Assembly: GCF_022352055.1 (NCBI RefSeq)
Contig: NZ_JAKRWM010000009.1
Span: forward strand, 62,001 to 126,000
DNA from: Cohnella mopanensis
GTDB lineage: Bacteria; Bacillota; Bacilli; Paenibacillales; Paenibacillaceae
Direction of reading: 5' to 3'
DNA length: 64,000 bases
Every line of letters starts with the position of its first letter. The stretch's first letter is position 1. Both the position numbers and the translations under genes were made by a program. The notes beneath the pieces are model-generated. The model did no database searches. It worked only from the letters and a program-made list of their open reading frames with translations, and was not told the origin of the DNA. Positions 37,284 to 45,702 of this stretch are shown one piece after another.

Positions 37284-38286
37284 TAATATCGTCTCCTCCG
37301 CCACGAGCGATAATGATCTCTCCGGCTTCTTCCAATCTGCGAATCGTCGCTACGATGCGAGTCTGCGCTTCTTCGACATCGCGAAGCCGCACAGGTCCCA
37401 TGTATTCCATTTCTTCTTTGAAAGTTTCGGCCATCCGTTTGGACATGTTCCGGAAGATCGATTCCCTAACTTCCTCGCTGGCCACTTTAAGCGCCAACTG
37501 GAGATCGGAATTCTCGATATCGCGAATGATGCGTTGAATGGAGCGATTGTCCAGATTGACGATATCCTCGAATACGAACATACGCTTCTTGATTTCTTCC
37601 GCCAATTCCGGATCTTGAATTTCTAGTGAATCCAGGATAGTACGTTCCGTACCGCGGTCTACTCCGTTCAAGATCTGAACGATTGCTTCGATACCGCCCG
37701 CGTTCGTGTAATCCTGAGTGACCGTTGAAGACAGTTTCTGCTCCAACACTCTTTCGACTTGCGAAATTACGTCCGGCGAAGTGCTATCCATTAATGCGAT
37801 TCTGCGAGCCACTTCAGCTTGCTTCTCTTGCGGCAACGAGGAAAGTACCGCGGAAGATTGCTCGGGCTGTAGGTAAGATAATACGAGCGCGATCGTCTGA
37901 GCGTTCTCGTTCTGAATAAAGTTAAGAATTTGCGACGGTTCTGCCTTCCGAGCGAAATCAAAAGGGCGAACCTGCAAGGTCGCGGTTAGACGATTGAGAA
38001 TATCCATCGCCTTCTGGGATCCGAGCGCCTTTTCCAAAATTTCTTTCGCGTAAGTAATACCGCCTTGCGTGATGTATTCCTGTGCAACACAGATTTGATG
38101 AAACTCGCTAAGAATCATGTCTTTCTCGCCTGCGTCGACTTTGCGCACGTTGGCGATTTCTAACGTTAGCTGCTCGATCTCATCATCTCGCAAGTGCTTG
38201 AATACTTGCGCGGACACTTCCGGTCCGAGGGTGATGAGGAGAATGGCTGCCTTTTGTCTACCCGACAACTGAAACCCCTTCGCCAC
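37276..38286 (-). CDS. fliG: flagellar motor switch protein FliG
   Basis: C-ring protein that interacts with the MotA stator and the MS ring to produce torque. The 336-residue protein begins LSGRQKAAILLITLGPEV and has the three helical domains. Visible motifs include NVRKVDAGEKD in the N-domain, PFDFARKAEPSQILNFIQNE in the linker/middle domain and EEIKKRMFVFEDIVNLDNRSIQ in the torque domain. Several GTG codons are stacked at the start; the one at 38286 (MAKGFQLSG) lies eight bases after GAGG and is preferred to 38295, which overlaps it. Confidence 0.95.
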   Translation of the reverse strand: MAKGFQLSGRQKAAILLITLGPEVSAQVFKHLRDDEIEQLTLEIANVRKVDAGEKDMILSEFHQICVAQEYITQGGITYAKEILEKALGSQKAMDILNRLTATLQVRPFDFARKAEPSQILNFIQNENAQTIALVLSYLQPEQSSAVLSSLPQEKQAEVARRIALMDSTSPDVISQVERVLEQKLSSTVTQDYTNAGGIEAIVQILNGVDRGTERTILDSLEIQDPELAEEIKKRMFVFEDIVNLDNRSIQRIIRDIENSDLQLALKVASEEVRESIFRNMSKRMAETFKEEMEYMGPVRLRDVEEAQTRIVATIRRLEEAGEIIIARGGGDDIIV

Positions 38287-38297
38287 CACTGCCACCT

Positions 38298-39866
38298 CTA
38301 TTCATCCACTAGCCATGTCCGGAGAAGATTGACGAACTCGTCCGGTTTGCGTTTGGCCAAGCTTTCCAATTGTTTGCGAACTTGGCTCTCGTTAGCCACA
38401 TTGTCGATATCGATCGTCGGCATTTCCGCGCGAGGCATTGCCGCAAGTTCTGCCGCTTCCTTCGCCGCTTTACGACGACGGAAGATCATATACCCGCCAC
38501 CGCCTAATAAAGCCAATGCCAACAATCCTGCGCCAGCGATCCAGTAAGTGGATGCGGAAGTTCTGCTACCAGAAACATCGTTGCCTTCAAAAGATTGTGA
38601 CAGAACGGATACGCGTTGCGCTAGCGCCTCGTCGGATAAGTCCAAACCGGACTCGGCCAGTAATACTCTAGCGCTCCGAAGAAGTACGCCTTGGATTTCC
38701 GCTAGTTTCTCTGGTGTCATCTTCGAAGAGTCAACGCCAACATTTATCGAAATGTCCTTCACTTTATAAGGCCCGTAGTCGATATTATTAGTAATTCGAT
38801 TTACTTCATAGTTTACGGTGCTGGATACTTTCTCCGAAGAGGATGAACCAGAGTTTCCTGCACCCGGATAGTTTGAAATATCGGTTTGCCCCGTACCCGC
38901 AATTCCACCCGATTGTCCGTCTTGGCCTTGATACGTTTCACTGGAATCGACACGACCTATTTCGATTCCCTTGTTATCATTATCCTTGAGAGGCTCCACC
39001 AGCTGTTCCGTTGAAACCTTCTTGTCGAAATTCAATGCAGAGACAACACTTACGACCATGTTATCCATTCCGACAATCGGATTGAGGAATTGTTGGATAT
39101 TTCTCTTCAAGGTATTCTCGAACTCGTTCTGGATCGCAAATTGGGTTTCGTATACCGCACCGCCCATGCTACCACTACCGCCAAGTTGAGAAGACGGAGA
39201 TAAATCTCCCGTACTGCTGCTAATCGTGATATCTTTGACATCCAAATGAGGAACCGCTGATTTCACGAGATTATAGTAGCTGTCCACTTCTTCTTGTTTC
39301 GGACGGAAACCCGGTTTGAAAGTCATGACGACAGCCGCAGTTGCCTTTTCCTTGTCGGATTCATTCAAGAATACCGATTCTTCAGGCAACGTTACGATTG
39401 CTTTAACTTTTGACACGCCTTGTTTGCTAAGCAGTAATTGCTGTATTTCTCCGTTTAACGCGTTGCGAAACTTCACTTTAAATTCTTGGTCCGTCGTTCC
39501 AATCGTCGAGGAGTTTTTGCTCATCTCGGCAAATCCAATCGAACCGTTCTGAATGAGTCCTTGCGACCCGATATCGACCTTCACCTTAGATGCCGATGTG
39601 CTAGGTACGGAAATGCTCGTTCCCGCATCGTTCAACTGATAACTGATCCCATTCGTGTCCAAATACTCCATGATCGCCGCTGCGTCCGAGCTGTCCAAAT
39701 TCTGAAAAGCAAGCTCGTATTGTGTCCTAGTAAATAAATAAGTCAATAGAATAATGGCAAATAGCAACAAGGCTGCTGTTGAGGCGAGAACCCATTTTTG
39801 CGTTTTGCTGTACTGGTTCCAGAAACCAACCAACTTTTCTCGAACCTGCGCCCATTTCTCGTTCAC
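38298..39866 (-). CDS. fliF: flagellar MS-ring protein FliF
   Basis: Forms the MS ring in the cytoplasmic membrane on which the flagellum is built. The 522 residues have an N-terminal membrane helix (about 23-45), the secretin-like ring-building domains (YELAFQNLDSSDAAAIMEYL; KVKFRNALNGEIQQLLLSK) and a Gly/Ser-rich loop near 310-340. A second membrane helix (about 435-460) precedes the cytoplasmic FliG-binding tail ending RKPDEFVNLLRTWLVDE. The start is GTG at 39866 with GAGGTGAAATC upstream. Confidence 0.96.
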   Translation of the reverse strand: MNEKWAQVREKLVGFWNQYSKTQKWVLASTAALLLFAIILLTYLFTRTQYELAFQNLDSSDAAAIMEYLDTNGISYQLNDAGTSISVPSTSASKVKVDIGSQGLIQNGSIGFAEMSKNSSTIGTTDQEFKVKFRNALNGEIQQLLLSKQGVSKVKAIVTLPEESVFLNESDKEKATAAVVMTFKPGFRPKQEEVDSYYNLVKSAVPHLDVKDITISSSTGDLSPSSQLGGSGSMGGAVYETQFAIQNEFENTLKRNIQQFLNPIVGMDNMVVSVVSALNFDKKVSTEQLVEPLKDNDNKGIEIGRVDSSETYQGQDGQSGGIAGTGQTDISNYPGAGNSGSSSSEKVSSTVNYEVNRITNNIDYGPYKVKDISINVGVDSSKMTPEKLAEIQGVLLRSARVLLAESGLDLSDEALAQRVSVLSQSFEGNDVSGSRTSASTYWIAGAGLLALALLGGGGYMIFRRRKAAKEAAELAAMPRAEMPTIDIDNVANESQVRKQLESLAKRKPDEFVNLLRTWLVDE

Positions 39867-39889
39867 GATTTCACCTCACCTGCGGTTAA

Positions 39890-39927
39890 CACATTGGAAT
39901 TAATGGTTTGTTCTATCACCCAATGTG
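39890..39927 (-). other. hairpin between fliE and fliF
   Basis: CACATTGG (39890-39897) pairs perfectly with CCAATGTG (39920-39927) around a 22-base loop in the 90-base fliE-fliF gap. No U-tract. Confidence 0.45.
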
Positions 39928-39956
39928 GATTTGCTACATTGTTTAGTAGGAATAGG

Positions 39957-40259
39957 CTACATTTGCATACGCATGATTTCTTGGTAAGCTTCAACGACCT
40001 TGTTACGCACTTGCCCAACCAAAGTAAGGCTCAACTCAGCTTGAGTAGCCGCAATGATTACTTTATTCTCGTCTACTTCTCCGATAAGAAATTGATCGTT
40101 TACCTTATGTACGTTCTGCTCCTGGGCTGCCACGCTATCGATAGCCGTCTTGAGAAAGGAAGCGAAGCTCTCTGTAGCTTCAGCGGGAGTCGCTTTCGTT
40201 TGAATTTGGCTGATGTTAGGCATCAAACCTACAGGAGTTATCATGGAATTAGTAATCAA
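39957..40259 (-). CDS. fliE: flagellar hook-basal body protein FliE
   Basis: Connects the MS ring to the proximal rod. The 100-residue protein has the family stretch FASFLKTAIDSVAAQEQNVHKVNDQFLIGEV (split; about residues 35-65) and ends with VRNKVVEAYQEIMRMQM, which is characteristic. The first codon is a TTG at 40259 with GGGGAG close upstream. The ATG five codons later is an alternative. It follows flgC and precedes fliF. Confidence 0.94.
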   Translation of the reverse strand: MITNSMITPVGLMPNISQIQTKATPAEATESFASFLKTAIDSVAAQEQNVHKVNDQFLIGEVDENKVIIAATQAELSLTLVGQVRNKVVEAYQEIMRMQM

Positions 40260-40312
40260 ACTAGCTCCCCGCTTTCTATTGTATGTTTTTGTTCATCTTC
40301 ATTCTTGGTTCA

Positions 40313-40756
40313 TTAACGGCCCATTTCCAATGCTTTCATGAACATTGCTTTCCTAGCATTGAGCGCCGTCACATTCGCCTCATAAGAACGCGAAGCAGCC
40401 AAGAGGTCAACTTGTTCCTTCAGCATATCCACGTTCGGCATATAGACCATTCCGTTCGCGTCCGCATCAGGATGCGACGGATTATAGACTTGCTTGAACG
40501 GAGTCGAATCTTCTTTAATAGCCGTTACTTGCACCCCTTGGGCGGAAGAACCATTCATTTGTTGAGTCAGTAGGTCCTGGAACCTAGGTTGAACCGCTTC
40601 CATAACAACCATTTTTCTGCGGTAAGGGACGAATTGTCCATTAACGTATCCTGCCCTCGTTGTTTCCGCATTCGCGATATTAGCCGAAATGACGTCCATT
40701 CTTAATCGTTGCGCAGTTAATGCCGAAGCGCTAATATCAAAGCCTCCAAGCTTCAT
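40313..40756 (-). CDS. flgC: flagellar basal-body rod protein FlgC
   Basis: Proximal rod subunit exported early in assembly. The 147 residues start with the rod signature FDISASALTAQRLRMDVISANIANAET (split; about 5-32). They contain YMPNVDMLKEQVDLLAASRSYEANVTALN near the C-terminus, typical of rod proteins. ATG with GGGAG upstream. Three bases separate its start from the flgB stop. Confidence 0.96.
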   Translation of the reverse strand: MKLGGFDISASALTAQRLRMDVISANIANAETTRAGYVNGQFVPYRRKMVVMEAVQPRFQDLLTQQMNGSSAQGVQVTAIKEDSTPFKQVYNPSHPDADANGMVYMPNVDMLKEQVDLLAASRSYEANVTALNARKAMFMKALEMGR

Positions 40757-40759
40757 CCG

Positions 40760-41173
40760 TTAGACACTCCCTCTAATGCCGATTCTCATCATTTTCGCAT
40801 CATGATTAATCTGTTGGGCGATCAAATTGTACCTAAGTTGATTCTCTGCGAGCATTGCCATTTCTTTGTCTACGTCAACATTGTTGCGATTATTGTTAAT
40901 CGCCGTCGACTCGTCTGTGACCACCTTCGGAGAAGGAGTTGGATAAGAAGAATTGATGGGAAAATGACGGGGATTGGTTACCCCACCCGTAAGCATGGGA
41001 GTCTGCTGATTACCGATTGCCTGTGAAAGCAGTTCTTCAAAGACAACATCGGATCTCTTGAAATAAGGCGTATCTACATTCGCAATATTGTTGGCAAGTA
41101 CCCTCTGTCTCATCGCTGCAGCGTTGATCGCGTTTTCCAAGCGTTGAAACGCAGCACCGCTTAAAACTTCCAT
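40760..41173 (-). CDS. flgB: flagellar basal-body rod protein FlgB
   Basis: Proximal rod subunit and first gene of the long fla/che operon. The 137-residue protein has the N-terminal rod motif with RVLANNIANVDTPYFKRSDV and ends with ENQLRYNLIAQQINHDAKMMRIGIRG, split across the last 35 residues. The start at 41173 (MEVLSGAAF) is supported by AGAGG eight bases upstream; an ATG nine codons earlier lacks such a site. The upstream 250 bases hold a candidate promoter and separate it from codY. Confidence 0.95.
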   Translation of the reverse strand: MEVLSGAAFQRLENAINAAAMRQRVLANNIANVDTPYFKRSDVVFEELLSQAIGNQQTPMLTGGVTNPRHFPINSSYPTPSPKVVTDESTAINNNRNNVDVDKEMAMLAENQLRYNLIAQQINHDAKMMRIGIRGSV

Positions 41174-41240
41174 TCCTGTCGCCTCTTTTCGCTTGTACAT
41201 GAGAAATTATTCATGTTCATCCCAAGTGTTATTCAACGTT

Positions 41241-41270
41241 AATATCCCATATTCCTGCTTGATACGACAA
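41241..41270 (-). promoter_or_regulatory. candidate sigma-A promoter of the fla/che operon
   Basis: On the minus strand TTGTCG (41265-41270) and GATATT (41241-41246) are 18 bases apart, about 70 bases upstream of flgB. A partial CodY-box-like sequence (AATTTTAAAGAAACT, four mismatches to the 15-base consensus) lies immediately upstream at 41272-41286. CodY represses the equivalent promoter in B. subtilis; here this is inference. Confidence 0.4.
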
Positions 41271-41362
41271 CAGTTTCTTTAAAATTACAATTTAATTACA
41301 AAGTGCGACAAATTAAAAATTTCTAAGATCATCATCTACGACATACGGGTTTGTGACAATAA

Positions 41363-41400
41363 GAAAAAAGCCCTAAATCTTTTGTTCAAAGATTGGGCTC
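41363..41400 (-). terminator. intrinsic terminator of codY
   Basis: AGCCCAATCTTT and AAAGATTTAGGGCT form a stem (with one bulge) around a short loop, followed by TTTTTTC on the minus strand. It separates the hslVU-codY unit from the fla/che operon. Confidence 0.88.
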
Positions 41401-41423
41401 TCTTCATTTTTCTAAATTACGGC

Positions 41424-42194
41424 TTAGTGTTTACGATGGTCTAATTCTTGTAGCAATTGTGTATTCAGAATCCGAATGTAAGTGCCTTTCATTCCGAGCG
41501 AACGGGTTTCGATGACTCCCGCGCTCTCCAATTTCCGCAGAGCATTCACAATGACAGATCTGGTAATTCCAGCACGGTCGGCAATCTTCGAAGCGACGAG
41601 AAGCCCTTCCTTGCCTTCAAGTTCTTCGAAAATCTGTTCCACCGCTTCCATCTCGCTGAACGAAAGCGAGCTCACGGCCACCGACACGATCGCCTTGCTT
41701 CTTGCTTCCGTTTCTCTTTCTTCGGCCCTTTCCCGCAAAATCTCCATTCCGATAATGGTAGATCCATACTCTGCCAGAATAAGGTCGTCCTCTCCAAAAA
41801 ATTGTTTATTTCTGGATAGGACCAAAGTACCAAGTCTATCTCCACCGCCGATAATAGGAACAATGGTCACAATTTCATTCTCGAACATGACGATCAGATC
41901 CGCGAGAATTTCCTCATCCGACGTAATGTTCGCTGCCGTTTCCGAGATGCGTAACAACCGCTCGTTCGTATCGGCGGGAAACCTTAATTCATCGGGTTGC
42001 TCTCTGCGAAGCCACATTTCAGGAAAATCATCAGAATGCGCGGCACCAAGCACTTTTCCCTTTCGGCTAAGGACAAAAACATTCCCCTGCATCGTTTCCC
42101 TTAGCCCTTCAGCCATCTCGCGGAAATTTAGAGGTTTGCCTGCAGCTTCTTGCAGAAGTTTATTCAGCGTTCGGGTTTTCATCAACAACGTCAT
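41424..42194 (-). CDS. codY: global nutritional regulator CodY
   Basis: GTP- and branched-chain-amino-acid-sensing DNA-binding protein that represses many stationary-phase and motility genes. The 256-residue protein begins [20 protein letters not shown] and has the N-terminal GAF-type ligand domain. The C-terminal winged helix contains [29 protein letters not shown] (split; about 203-231), the standard DNA-recognition sequence. The ATG at 42194 has AGGAGG ten bases upstream. The frame stays open for 26 more codons to an ATG at 42272 and would encode a hydrophobic leader; see findings. Confidence 0.97.
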   Translation of the reverse strand: MTLLMKTRTLNKLLQEAAGKPLNFREMAEGLRETMQGNVFVLSRKGKVLGAAHSDDFPEMWLRREQPDELRFPADTNERLLRISETAANITSDEEILADLIVMFENEIVTIVPIIGGGDRLGTLVLSRNKQFFGEDDLILAEYGSTIIGMEILRERAEERETEARSKAIVSVAVSSLSFSEMEAVEQIFEELEGKEGLLVASKIADRAGITRSVIVNALRKLESAGVIETRSLGMKGTYIRILNTQLLQELDHRKH

Positions 42195-42278
42195 GATTCT
42201 GTTTCCTCCTAGTACGACAAGCAAGTAAAACAGCAGCGCCGCCCATAGGACGGCGTCTTTCGTACGGGCCATTATCCT

Positions 42279-43667
42279 CTATAATATATATTGACTCAAA
42301 TCTCGATTGCTGGCAATCGAGGACAACTTCTCCCGCACGTACTCCGGAGTAATTTTCATCTCTTCCAACTGCAGCTCGGGTGCTTCGAAACTCAAATCCT
42401 CCAGCAACTTTTCCAAAAGAGTGTGCAGCCTGCGCGCGCCGATATTTTCCATGTTATGGTTGACTTCCTGAGCCATTCGCGCAAGTTCGGTAATAGCGGC
42501 TTCGGTGAAAGTAACGTTGATGCCTTCCGTTTGCAATAAAGCCGTATACTGTTTCGTTAGCGCATTCTGAGGTTCCGTAAGAATCCGAACGAAATCCTCG
42601 TCGGTCAAGCTGCTAAGTTCCACGCGAATCGGGAATCTCCCTTGCAATTCCGGGATCAAATCCGAAGGTTTGGCGATATGGAAAGCACCAGCGGCGACAA
42701 AGAGGACATAGTCCGTCTTGACAGGGCCATATTTCGTTACGACAGTCGAACCCTCCACAATCGGAAGAATGTCCCTTTGGACACCTTCTCGCGAGACGTC
42801 GGGCCCTTGACCCCGTCCTTGGCTGGCGATTTTGTCGATCTCATCGATGAAGATAATGCCGGACTGCTCAGCACGGCGCACCGATTCGGAGATGACGTCA
42901 TCCATGTCGATTAACTTGTTAGCTTCTTCCACGATTAGCACTTTGCGTGCTTCCTTCACGGTCAAACGACGCTTCTTGCGGCGCTTGGGCAGAAATTGTC
43001 CAAGCATTTCTTGCATATTGCCCATCTGCTCTTGTCCGGGGCCTCCAAGCATATCCATCATGCTAGGAGAATTATCTTCGACCTCGATTTCAATAATCTC
43101 GTTCTCCAATTGGCCTGCGTCAAGCTTAGCTTTGGTGTCCCGCCGTTTATCTTGCAAGCTCGGATCTACCGGCTCCGGCTCGTCATTAGGCGTGCTAATG
43201 CCGCCGAACAACATTTCTAACGGATTTTTGTTCGATTTGGGCTTCGCAGGGGAAGGGACCAATAAAGACGCTAACCGCTCATTCGCAGCTTTCTCCGCCT
43301 TATCTTTAACTTTCTCCGTACGTTCTTCTTTCACCATTCTGATTGCGGTCTCGACCAAATCCCGCACCATGGATTCGACGTCCCTGCCAACATAACCGAC
43401 TTCAGTAAACTTCGTAGCTTCCACCTTAATGAACGGAGCATGTACCAGCTTGGCAAGCCGACGAGCGATCTCCGTCTTCCCGACACCTGTCGGTCCGATC
43501 ATCAAAATATTTTTCGGAACGATCTCATCGCGGATCTCTTCCGGAAGGCGGCTGCGGCGATAACGATTGCGTAGCGCTACGGCCACGGAACGTTTGGCGG
43601 GTTTTTGTCCGACGATGTACTTATCCAGTTCTGCAACAATCTGGCGAGGCGTCAGGGCATCATTCAT
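42279..43667 (-). CDS. hslU: ATP-dependent protease ATPase subunit HslU (ClpY)
   Basis: AAA+ unfoldase that feeds substrates to HslV. The 462-residue protein starts [21 protein letters not shown], has Walker [17 protein letters not shown] near residues 55-70, an intermediate domain rich in charged residues (about 110-245), Walker [10 protein letters not shown], and a C-terminal domain ending in SQYIL, the tail that inserts into HslV. The start at 43667 is preferred to 43706 on similarity and GGGAGAG spacing. It directly follows hslV. Confidence 0.96.
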   Translation of the reverse strand: MNDALTPRQIVAELDKYIVGQKPAKRSVAVALRNRYRRSRLPEEIRDEIVPKNILMIGPTGVGKTEIARRLAKLVHAPFIKVEATKFTEVGYVGRDVESMVRDLVETAIRMVKEERTEKVKDKAEKAANERLASLLVPSPAKPKSNKNPLEMLFGGISTPNDEPEPVDPSLQDKRRDTKAKLDAGQLENEIIEIEVEDNSPSMMDMLGGPGQEQMGNMQEMLGQFLPKRRKKRRLTVKEARKVLIVEEANKLIDMDDVISESVRRAEQSGIIFIDEIDKIASQGRGQGPDVSREGVQRDILPIVEGSTVVTKYGPVKTDYVLFVAAGAFHIAKPSDLIPELQGRFPIRVELSSLTDEDFVRILTEPQNALTKQYTALLQTEGINVTFTEAAITELARMAQEVNHNMENIGARRLHTLLEKLLEDLSFEAPELQLEEMKITPEYVREKLSSIASNRDLSQYIL

Positions 43668-43702
43668 GCGACTCTCTCCCTTACCTTTATCGAATGTTAT
43701 CA

Positions 43703-44245
43703 TCATATCTCCTCGACGATTAAATGGTTATTAGTAAATACACAAATTTCCGAAGCGGTTTCTAAAGCCGCCCGGGCAATTTCCTTAGCATCCATAGCGG
43801 GAGCATGCCGCTTCAGCGCTCTTGCCGCGGCTAGAGCGAAGCTGCCGCCGGATCCAATGGCAAGAATGCCGTCATCGGGTTCGATAACCTCTCCGTTACC
43901 GGACAAAAGCAGCATTCCCGAAGCATCCACGACGATCATCATTGCTTCCAAGCGGCGCAACACCCGGTCTGATCGCCAATCCTTCGCTAGCTCAACGGCA
44001 GCCCGCTGCAAATTGCCATGATGCTCTTCCAGCTTACCTTCGAACTTCTCGAATAAAGTAATCGCATCCGCTACCGACCCGGCGAACCCTGCGAGCACCT
44101 GATTCCGATAAAGCCTGCGTACTTTCTTGGCCGTATTTTTCATGACCATGCTGTTGCCGAAAGTTACCTGTCCATCGCCTGCGATCGCGCCTTTGCCATT
44201 ATGTCGAACCGCGCATATCGTCGTTGCATGAAAGCTCATATCCAT
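43703..44245 (-). CDS. hslV: ATP-dependent protease peptidase subunit HslV (ClpQ)
   Basis: Proteasome-like threonine-type peptidase that forms a double hexamer. The 180-residue protein begins [20 protein letters not shown]; the Thr in ATTICAV aligns with the catalytic Thr1 of E. coli HslV, so about seven residues would have to be removed or, as in B. subtilis ClpQ, a non-canonical N-terminus is used. Further motifs are [13 protein letters not shown] [22 protein letters not shown] and [17 protein letters not shown]. The start at 44245 is set by GGGAGG eight bases upstream. An ATG two codons later (MSFHATT) is possible. Confidence 0.95.
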   Translation of the reverse strand: MDMSFHATTICAVRHNGKGAIAGDGQVTFGNSMVMKNTAKKVRRLYRNQVLAGFAGSVADAITLFEKFEGKLEEHHGNLQRAAVELAKDWRSDRVLRRLEAMMIVVDASGMLLLSGNGEVIEPDDGILAIGSGGSFALAAARALKRHAPAMDAKEIARAALETASEICVFTNNHLIVEEI

Positions 44246-44302
44246 GGGCTGATCCTCCCGATTATTCGTATTCAAAAGGTTAGTTAATCGTAAAGTCGCA
44301 AA

Positions 44303-44336
44303 AGCAGCGGCTTATGAGATATACGCTGCCGCTGCT
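44303..44336 (-). terminator. possible terminator after trmFO
   Basis: AGCAGCGGC (44303-44311) pairs perfectly with GCCGCTGCT (44328-44336) around a 16-base loop and is followed by only TTTT on the minus strand. It is likely a partial terminator between trmFO and hslV. Confidence 0.55.
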
Positions 44337-44343
44337 GAATAGG

Positions 44344-45672
44344 TTACAACTTGGAACTCTTAATTTCCACGCTAAGCGCGTCAATGCTCTCCAAAGCCCG
44401 TGCAGCAATGGCTTCGTTTTTCTCTTTCTTGCTTCTTACGCGATGCCCGAGTGGCGGAAAAAGTCCGAAATTCGCATTCATCGGCTGAAAATGCTTGAAG
44501 TCCGCCGTCGTAATGTAGTTTGCCATACTTCCAAGCGTAGTGTGGGCAGGTAAAGTTAACAGCTCTAGACCTTTGGCAAGACGTCCGGCATTCAATCCGG
44601 AGATCAAACCGGAAGCGGCTGATTCTACGTATCCCTCCACGCCTGTCATTTGGCCTGCAAAGAACAGCGTCTCTCTTTCGCGGAATTGATAGGTCGGGTG
44701 AAGCAGCTTAGGCGAATTGATAAAGGTGTTGCGGTGCATAACGCCATAACGGACGAATTCCGCGTTCTCAAGCCCGGGAATGAGCGAGAACACCCTTTTC
44801 TGTTCGCCCCACTTCAGGTGCGTCTGGAAGCCTACCAAATTGTATAACGTCCCCGCAGCATTATCCTGTCTGAGTTGAATGACCGCATGAGATTTCGTGC
44901 CCGTACGCGGATCGACTAAGCCGACCGGCTTCATCGGACCGAACAGCACCGTTTGCTTGCCTCGTTTAGCCATGACTTCGATCGGCATGCAGCCCTCGAA
45001 GTACATCTCTTTCTCGAAATCTTTGACCTCTGCCGTTTCCGCGGTCGTGAGCGCTTCATGGAACACATCGAATTCCGCTTCCGTCATCGGACAATTCAGA
45101 TAGGCCGCTTCCCCTTTGTCGTAACGGGAAGCCAAGAAAACTTTGTCTAAATCGATGGAATCTTTCTCTACGATCGGAGCGGCCGCATCGAAGAAGTAGA
45201 AGTACTCTTCTCCCATGAGCTTCTTAATGCTTTCCGATAATTCCGGGGAGGTGAGAGGTCCCGTTGCGATGACGACAATGCCGTCTTGAGGCACTTCGGT
45301 AATCTCTTCATTCACTACAGTGATCAACGGATGCTCGCGCAGCCGCCGCGTAACCTCGCCTGAGAAGCCGTCTCTATCTACCGCGAGCGCTCCTCCGGCT
45401 GGAACGGCATGCAAATCAGCGCAGCTCAGGATCAAAGAATCCAGCCGTCTCATCTCTTCTTTCAATACACCAACCGCATTCGCCAAACCGTTTGCTCTTA
45501 GACTGTTACTACAGACCAACTCTGCAAAACCGTCCGTATGGTGGGCGGGCGTACGCTTTACCGGGCGCATTTCATATAAAGTGACGGGGACGCCTTGGCT
45601 GGCAATCTGCCAAGCGGCCTCGCTTCCGGCCAACCCTGCGCCTATGACCGTCACGGATTGAGCTTCAGTCAA
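44344..45672 (-). CDS. trmFO: methylenetetrahydrofolate-tRNA-(uracil-5-)-methyltransferase TrmFO
   Basis: FAD-dependent enzyme that makes 5-methyluridine at position 54 of tRNA, with methylenetetrahydrofolate as carbon donor. The 442 residues begin with the FAD-binding [18 protein letters not shown] motif. They contain [13 protein letters not shown] near residues 51-63, which includes one of the active-site cysteines, and the C-terminal [17 protein letters not shown] segment. The start is TTG at 45672 with AGGAGG nine bases upstream. It lies downstream of topA. Confidence 0.96.
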   Translation of the reverse strand: MTEAQSVTVIGAGLAGSEAAWQIASQGVPVTLYEMRPVKRTPAHHTDGFAELVCSNSLRANGLANAVGVLKEEMRRLDSLILSCADLHAVPAGGALAVDRDGFSGEVTRRLREHPLITVVNEEITEVPQDGIVVIATGPLTSPELSESIKKLMGEEYFYFFDAAAPIVEKDSIDLDKVFLASRYDKGEAAYLNCPMTEAEFDVFHEALTTAETAEVKDFEKEMYFEGCMPIEVMAKRGKQTVLFGPMKPVGLVDPRTGTKSHAVIQLRQDNAAGTLYNLVGFQTHLKWGEQKRVFSLIPGLENAEFVRYGVMHRNTFINSPKLLHPTYQFRERETLFFAGQMTGVEGYVESAASGLISGLNAGRLAKGLELLTLPAHTTLGSMANYITTADFKHFQPMNANFGLFPPLGHRVRSKKEKNEAIAARALESIDALSVEIKSSKL

Positions 45673-45702
45673 ATCAATAAGCCTCCTAAACTAACGACAT
45701 CC

